Shown piece by piece: positions 59,853-64,000 of a DNA stretch of 64,000 nt. Positions within the stretch are counted from its first letter, which is position 1. The number at the start of each line of letters is the position of its first letter. The position numbers and the translations under genes were made by a program. Source of the DNA: Micromonospora sp. CB01531. GTDB lineage: Bacteria; Actinomycetota; Actinomycetes; Mycobacteriales; Micromonosporaceae. The notes under the pieces were generated by a model. It saw only the letters and a list, made by a program, of their open reading frames with translations, had not been told where the DNA came from and made no database searches. The DNA lies in NCBI RefSeq assembly GCF_001905095.1, contig NZ_LWLS01000066.1, forward strand, positions 1 to 64,000. The letters are read 5' to 3'.

Positions 59853-60293
59853 TCATGCGTCCAGCGCATAGGACCGGGCCATCAGATCAGTCATGGCCTG
59901 CTGAAAGTCGCGGCGCCGCTCCTCGCTCCAGTCCGCGGTCAGCTGATCGAAAACGTCCTCCTGCCAGCGGTGAGCTTGCGCCAGCATGGACCGGCCCGCA
60001 GGGGTGAGTGACGCTTCGCGTCGCCGGCCATCAGTGGCAGATGCCGCGATGACCAGGTATCCCGCCGCGGTCGCGCTCTTGATCAGTCGTGAAGCCCCGC
60101 TCTGATCGATCCCGATCTCGTGCGCGATCGCGTTGACCGTTGCAGCGGCCCCGCGCTTGGTCAGGGAGTGGACCGCCTCGCTGACCAGCACGAGTCGCCC
60201 TTGGTCGGCTATGGCAGGATCACCAGTCACGGATCTGCGTGACCAGTGCCGGACGAAGCCGAACAAGACGTGGCCCGGCCCCGGGCGGGTCAC
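59853..60293 (-). CDS. MarR family transcriptional regulator
   Basis: A 146-residue regulator. The helix-turn-helix is ATVNAIAHEIGIDQSGASRL then IKSATAAGYLVIAASATDGR RREASLTPAG, a winged helix with the DGRR wing. The dimerisation helices are at both ends. GTG 60293 overlaps the stop of the NTF2-like gene, so the pair is coupled. A palindrome upstream of the pair is the likely operator. Confidence 0.87.
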   Translation of the reverse strand: MTRPGPGHVLFGFVRHWSRRSVTGDPAIADQGRLVLVSEAVHSLTKRGAAATVNAIAHEIGIDQSGASRLIKSATAAGYLVIAASATDGRRREASLTPAGRSMLAQAHRWQEDVFDQLTADWSEERRRDFQQAMTDLMARSYALDA

Positions 60294-60670
60294 TCCGATG
60301 CCGCCATCTCGCGGCAGATGTAGGCGAGTTCGAGTGCCGACTTCAGGTCGGACAACCGCAGTGCAGCCGTCACCTTGCCAGCGGATGCGCGGAAGACCGT
60401 TGCTACACGCGTTGGCGTGTTGCTCTCGGGCCAGGTGGCGTCCTCCTCGACCACCATGAGTCGCTCACTGATCGGGTGCCACGACCGCGGGACCAGCTTG
60501 ATCCCTGAACGCTTCACCCAATCCGCGAACTGCGCAGGCGTGATCGGGCCGACCCCCTTTGGCCCCAGCACCACGATCGGATCACCAACCGCTTTCGCCG
60601 ACCGCTGCAGGTCTCCGTCGTTCACGCTCGCGTGCCACTCGTTGATGGCTGCTTCAAGGTTCGACTCCAT
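60290..60670 (-). CDS. NTF2/SnoaL-like protein
   Basis: A 126-residue NTF2-like fold protein: helix LEAAINEWHASVNDGDLQRSA, then VGDPIVVLGPKGVGPITPAQ, a strand MVVEEDATWPES and RVATVFRASAGKVTAALRLS. It could be a small isomerase or a ligand-binding protein. ATG 60670 is the start, close to the palindrome at 60681. It is the first gene of the operon with the MarR regulator. Confidence 0.8.
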   Translation of the reverse strand: MESNLEAAINEWHASVNDGDLQRSAKAVGDPIVVLGPKGVGPITPAQFADWVKRSGIKLVPRSWHPISERLMVVEEDATWPESNTPTRVATVFRASAGKVTAALRLSDLKSALELAYICREMAASE

Positions 60671-60680
60671 GCGGCAACTA

Positions 60681-60695
60681 TATGCGAAACGCATA
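60681..60695. promoter_or_regulatory. Palindromic operator upstream of NTF2-MarR operon
   Basis: TATGCG and CGCATA are perfect six-base arms around AAA, ten bases before the NTF2-like start codon. MarR proteins bind palindromes of this size; the location predicts autorepression. Confidence 0.6.
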
Positions 60696-60744
60696 CGCCT
60701 ACCCAGGGTCTTCGCAAGGTTGGGACCAGCGCGAAGGACCGCGC

Positions 60745-61026
60745 TCGTGGAAGCATCACCGTTGATTGGTGACTTGTCCGCACGTCTGGGTGCCGTGTCG
60801 GATCAGGTGGAACGGGAGGCGCCGGGCCTGTTGCGGGCGTTGGCGAGGGTGCCGGACCCGCGAGACCCACGGGGACGGATCCATCCGCTACCGGGCCTGC
60901 TGGCGATCACGGCCGCGGCGGTGGCTGCCGGGCAGAGCACGGTCACCGAGATCGCCGAGCGGGCTGCAGACCTGCCCGATGCGGTGCTGGCCCGGTTGGG
61001 TGCGGCCCGGCGGCAATTCACCCCAC
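60745..61026 (+). mobile_element. ISAs1-family transposase N-terminal remnant
   Basis: In the plus frame: PLIGDLSARLGAVSDQVERE then APGLLRALARVPDPRDPRGR and IHPLPGLLAITAAAVAAGQS, ending with DLPDAVLARLGAARRQFTP. This is the N-terminal domain of ISAs1-type DDE transposases. The catalytic domain is missing: at about 61026 the sequence changes to the convergent end of the DUF418 gene. Confidence 0.8.
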
Positions 61027-61035
61027 CGGGACCCG

Positions 61036-62241
61036 TCATGCCGGGTCCGCGGCCCGCAGCCGTGGCCACCGCTGCTCGGTCCAGGCCCGCAACAGCCACT
61101 CCAACGGTCCGTACCGGAACCGGGCCATCCACGCCGCGCTGGCGGCGAGCTGAACGCAGTAGATCGCGACCGCGATGAGTACGACGACCGGGGGTGCGAC
61201 GGCACCGGCGAGGCCCAGCCCGACGCCGGTGAAGACCAGGACGCAGAGCAGCGACTGGCCCAGGTAGTTCGACAGGGACATCCGTCCGGCCGGCGCGAGT
61301 ACGGCGACGACCCGCCGTCCCCGGTCGGTCTGGAAGAACTGGAGCAGGGTGGCGGCGTACGCGGCGGCGAGTAGCGGCGCGGTGAGCACGCCCGCCGTCA
61401 GCCCGGTCAGGTTGGCGCTGCCCCCGCCCGATGCGAAGATCACCGCACCGGCCAGGCCGACCGGATAGCCCAGCTGCTGCACCCGGCGCAGGAGCTGCCG
61501 GTTCCCGACGACGTCGGTGAGTAGCCGGCGCCGCCCGGCCGCGTAACCGAAGAGGAAGGCCGAGAGGGCGAGCGGCCCCTGCACGAGGAGCGTGCCGAAC
61601 ATCGCCGGCAGCTGGCGTACGTGCTCGGTGATCAGCGAGCCGATCCCGCCCTGTAGTGCCTCGGTGGACCGCTGCCCCGCCGCGAGTGCCGTCGCCGGAT
61701 CGGTGACCAGCTGGGTCCCGCCCGTGGCGGCGAGCGCGAGGACGAAGCCGATCCCGCCGGTCAGCAGTACGGCGGCGCGCACCGCGGTCCCGACGCTGAC
61801 TCGCCGCATGGCGAGCAGGACCAGACCGAGCAATGCGTACGTGGTCAGGATGTCGCCCTGGAACAGCAGCACTGCGTGCAGGATGCCGAGCACGAAGAGT
61901 CCGGCCAGCCGTCGCCGGAACCGTGGGGCGAGGTCGACGCCGCGCCGCGCGGCGGAATCGAGTTGGAGCGTGAAGCTGTAGCCGAACAGAAAAGAGAAGA
62001 GCAGGTACGCCTTCATCGCGAGGAGCAGCTCGACCAGCCACCGGACCGCGTGGTCACCCCACGAGTCGTGCGCGGGGTCCGGAACCAGGTGGAAGGAATA
62101 GCCGGTGGCGAAGAAGGCGATGTTGACGACCAGGATGAGGAGCAGCGCCACGGCGCGCAACGCGTCGACGTCGACGATCCTGGAGAGCGTCCCGGACGAC
62201 GCTCGATTCCCGACGGGCGGGTCTTCGATGGAGAAATTCAC
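61036..62241 (-). CDS. DUF418 family membrane protein
   Basis: A 401-residue protein with about ten helices. The N terminus has VDVDALRAVALLLILVVNIA and LLFSFLFGYSFTLQLDSAAR (the FG motif of the DUF418/YeiB family). The C terminus carries the DUF418 domain with GRMSLSNYLGQSLLCVLVFT. The GTG at 62241 follows GGGGGTAG. A longer frame reaches 62397 but its start is unconvincing. Function unknown, possibly a transporter. It lies between two ISAs1 remnants in opposite orientation. Confidence 0.85.
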   Translation of the reverse strand: MNFSIEDPPVGNRASSGTLSRIVDVDALRAVALLLILVVNIAFFATGYSFHLVPDPAHDSWGDHAVRWLVELLLAMKAYLLFSFLFGYSFTLQLDSAARRGVDLAPRFRRRLAGLFVLGILHAVLLFQGDILTTYALLGLVLLAMRRVSVGTAVRAAVLLTGGIGFVLALAATGGTQLVTDPATALAAGQRSTEALQGGIGSLITEHVRQLPAMFGTLLVQGPLALSAFLFGYAAGRRRLLTDVVGNRQLLRRVQQLGYPVGLAGAVIFASGGGSANLTGLTAGVLTAPLLAAAYAATLLQFFQTDRGRRVVAVLAPAGRMSLSNYLGQSLLCVLVFTGVGLGLAGAVAPPVVVLIAVAIYCVQLAASAAWMARFRYGPLEWLLRAWTEQRWPRLRAADPA

Positions 62242-62419
62242 GTGACTACCCCCGGAACGGACAGGAATCGTGTTCGATGACTTTCCTGCGACCCTACGAA
62301 GCGTTCTGTCCAGACGACAGCCGGTGAGGGTGAAGATTGCCGGTGGCGCAGGCCCTACCCCAGCGGTGGGGCACGCCCTACCCCAGGGCTCTCGCAAGGT
62401 AGCTGCATGCCCGTTTCAG

Positions 62420-62760
62420 GTGATTCCGAGGAGTTGTAGGGATCGATGCGGTTGAGGGCTGTTGCTGCGTAGGGCTTGGCGATGGTGGTGATACCGGCCA
62501 GGCGGAGCAGGCTGATCGCGATGTTGCGTAGGGTGGCCAGGGCGCGGGGTGCGTCGCCGGTTCGGACGCGGACGGTGTCTTCGCGGTAGGTGGTGTCGCG
62601 GATGTGATGTAGGACTTCGATGGCCCAGTGACCGCGTAGCCCGTCGGCCAGGTCGGCGGGGCGGGCCTGGCGGCGGTGCGGTTGGTGAGGGCGTACACGT
62701 TGACGGTGGATCAGCGTCCGGTGGCCGGGTTTGAACCGGCGCCGGCGGATCCGCAAGCTT
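62420..62760 (-). mobile_element. ISAs1-family transposase C-terminal remnant, frameshifted
   Basis: The minus strand carries [20 protein letters not shown] then [20 protein letters not shown] and [20 protein letters not shown], the C-terminal part of an ISAs1 transposase including the catalytic Glu region. The upstream [10 protein letters not shown] is in another frame, and the last residues continue in a third. It is antisense to the N-terminal remnant at 60745, so it is a separate decayed copy. Confidence 0.78.
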
Positions 62761-62900
62761 GGGTCCCTGTACGCCTGCCTGCGTCCGAGACGTCGTCACC
62801 GGCCTGCCCCGCAACAACGCCAGTGCTTTCGGCGGCCGTCGACCGTCCCGCAGAGCTGGCGATGCCCCGCTGCGGTTCACCGACGACGCCTGCGGGGATT

Positions 62901-63791
62901 TCAGCGGCTCTGGGAGGCCTGCGACTCTTGCCAGCGGCGGTGCGCTGTGAGGACGTTTGTCCAGAGTCGATCACGCGCCTCCGGGGTCATGGTGTGCAAC
63001 CGCAGATCGAATAGGTCCGCGAGCAGGTCAAACCACTCCGCCCGGCGAGTGACGGGCTCTGCGGTGCGGGCGCCGTCGCCGATCCGGCTCAGAACCAGAC
63101 CCCGGATGACATCTACCCCCGTGGCGTCGCGGCGTTCGGCCATCGCCACCTGGACGAACCCCGACTCCGGCGAGGTCGACAACCAGTGATGCTTCGCCTC
63201 GAACTCGGCCCAGCGCGCGTGAGCCAAGGTCCAGGTCATGCCGGTGAATCCGCCGCCTGGGTCATGGGTCAGATGCCACCCCGATTTGTCAGCAGCCCGC
63301 TCGAGGGAGAGTTCGAAGGGCGGCTGGTCATGCCTTCCCGCGACCAACGGCAGCGGACCGTGCAGAGCATCGCCCAACCCGGCGTCCACGTACCAGACCC
63401 CGCCAGGGTTCGTGTCGCTCGGCAACAGCTCCACCGTCAAGACCAAGTGGTTTCCCATCGCGGCGGCGTTGGAGCCTTCCGGGCCGTGAACTCCTCCGAC
63501 GTGGCCGCATACTGCGTAACCGAGCGAACTGAGCAGCAAGCCCAGCGCCCCGTTCATGTGATAGCAGTAGCCGCCGCGGCCGTGCAGTGCGATACGCGTT
63601 GCGGACTCGTACGGGTCGATGTTCCAGGCCTCGCCGGCGTGGATCCACAGGGTTTCGTACGGCACGCGCTCAGCGTGCCGCTGCACCAACAGCTGAAGGC
63701 CTGCCGCCGAAGGCGGTTCCGCCGCAACACCGAGCCGGGCGAGATACGCCCGTTGGACATCTAGATCCAATCGGGGCATCGATTCGAACAT
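62901..63791 (-). CDS. Arylamine N-acetyltransferase
   Basis: A 296-residue NAT. The catalytic triad is Cys76 (GRGGYCYHMNGALG), His115 (MGNHLVLTVEL) and Asp136 (YVDAGLGDALHG), in the spacing of the family. The N-terminal VPYETLWIHAGE is also conserved. ATG 63791 or 63779 could be the start. NATs acetylate arylamines or hydrazines with acetyl-CoA, or act as amide synthases in secondary metabolism; no cluster is visible here. It is the last gene in the window. Confidence 0.9.
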   Translation of the reverse strand: MFESMPRLDLDVQRAYLARLGVAAEPPSAAGLQLLVQRHAERVPYETLWIHAGEAWNIDPYESATRIALHGRGGYCYHMNGALGLLLSSLGYAVCGHVGGVHGPEGSNAAAMGNHLVLTVELLPSDTNPGGVWYVDAGLGDALHGPLPLVAGRHDQPPFELSLERAADKSGWHLTHDPGGGFTGMTWTLAHARWAEFEAKHHWLSTSPESGFVQVAMAERRDATGVDVIRGLVLSRIGDGARTAEPVTRRAEWFDLLADLFDLRLHTMTPEARDRLWTNVLTAHRRWQESQASQSR

Positions 63792-64000
63792 GGCCCCATT
63801 ATTCTTGGCCGTCGGAAGATGTGAACCGTCCTGGGCTCGTAGAGTCCGCTGCGAGCCGGGCTGCATCCTGCCCAGCCGCGAGCGGCGCGCGGTCCGCCAA
63901 CGCGGATTGCCGTCGGCCGAAGCCGCGCCACATCGGTCCGTCCCGCGCAATCGAAGTCGGCAGGGCACCGAGATCGACCGTGTCGGCAGTCGGCGATCTC

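Noticed and set aside
62700-62760. tRNA-like T-arm (GGTTCAAACC between GC-rich arms)
   Set aside because: No acceptor, D or anticodon arms fit around it, and the stretch lies in the frame of the ISAs1 remnant.
1-64000. CRISPR arrays, rRNA or tRNA genes
   Set aside because: No regularly spaced short repeats and no cloverleaf or rRNA motifs were found on reading.

Overview
The window looks like chromosome from a high-GC actinomycete, probably Micromonosporaceae or a close relative. I infer this from the roughly two-thirds GC content, a mycothiol-type maleylpyruvate isomerase fold protein, several ECF sigma factors with C-terminal extensions, and actinobacterial families (DUF6082, DUF6069, DUF4240, Imm5-like). 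No rRNA, tRNA or CRISPR array was seen.

About 0-3 kb: an ECF sigma remnant, then a tight three-gene operon (membrane protein, winged-helix regulator, Tat-type hydrolase). About 3-30 kb is accessory, mosaic DNA. Mostly single genes in both orientations (acetyltransferase, phosphotransferases, alpha/beta hydrolases, SUKH protein, DUF4240, VOC, methyltransferase, CoaD-like nucleotidyltransferase, sulfotransferase) are mixed with truncated or frameshifted genes. One tyrosine recombinase is present, with a decayed copy of its 3' end 10 kb away. A roughly 99% identical chimeric duplication joins two pieces of the 7.0-8.7 kb region at 24.06-24.64 kb. A dispersed repeat family of at least nine copies sits between the gene units. 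I read this stretch as a cassette-like or repeatedly rearranged island.

About 30-39 kb: a YtrA-type GntR/ABC operon, a frameshifted DUF1062 gene, an ECF42 sigma factor with its DGPF/YCII partner and a matching promoter, a mycothiol-enzyme-like protein, and a third ECF sigma factor with a SnoaL-like tail. IS630 remnants lie at 35.9 and 39.0 kb.

About 39.2-49.3 kb is a coherent catabolic island. It holds a ribose-type ABC importer whose ATPase and one permease are fused in a single 836-residue protein, a binding protein, a second permease, an SDR dehydrogenase, a nitrilase-type amidase, a cyclase-family hydrolase, an IlvD/Edd dehydratase and a FadR-type GntR regulator. Two divergent units meet at a perfect 26-bp palindrome, the likely operator. 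The substrate is unknown; a sugar-acid or lactone amide is the kind of compound that would fit. The island ends at a decayed IS701 transposase.

About 50-64 kb: a 1117-residue two-helix membrane protein of unknown function, a DinB-like protein, two tandem Imm5-like immunity proteins, an aldo/keto reductase, an AraC regulator divergent from a methyltransferase, a VOC protein, an NTF2-like/MarR pair with a palindromic operator, a DUF418 membrane protein between two ISAs1 remnants, and an arylamine N-acetyltransferase.
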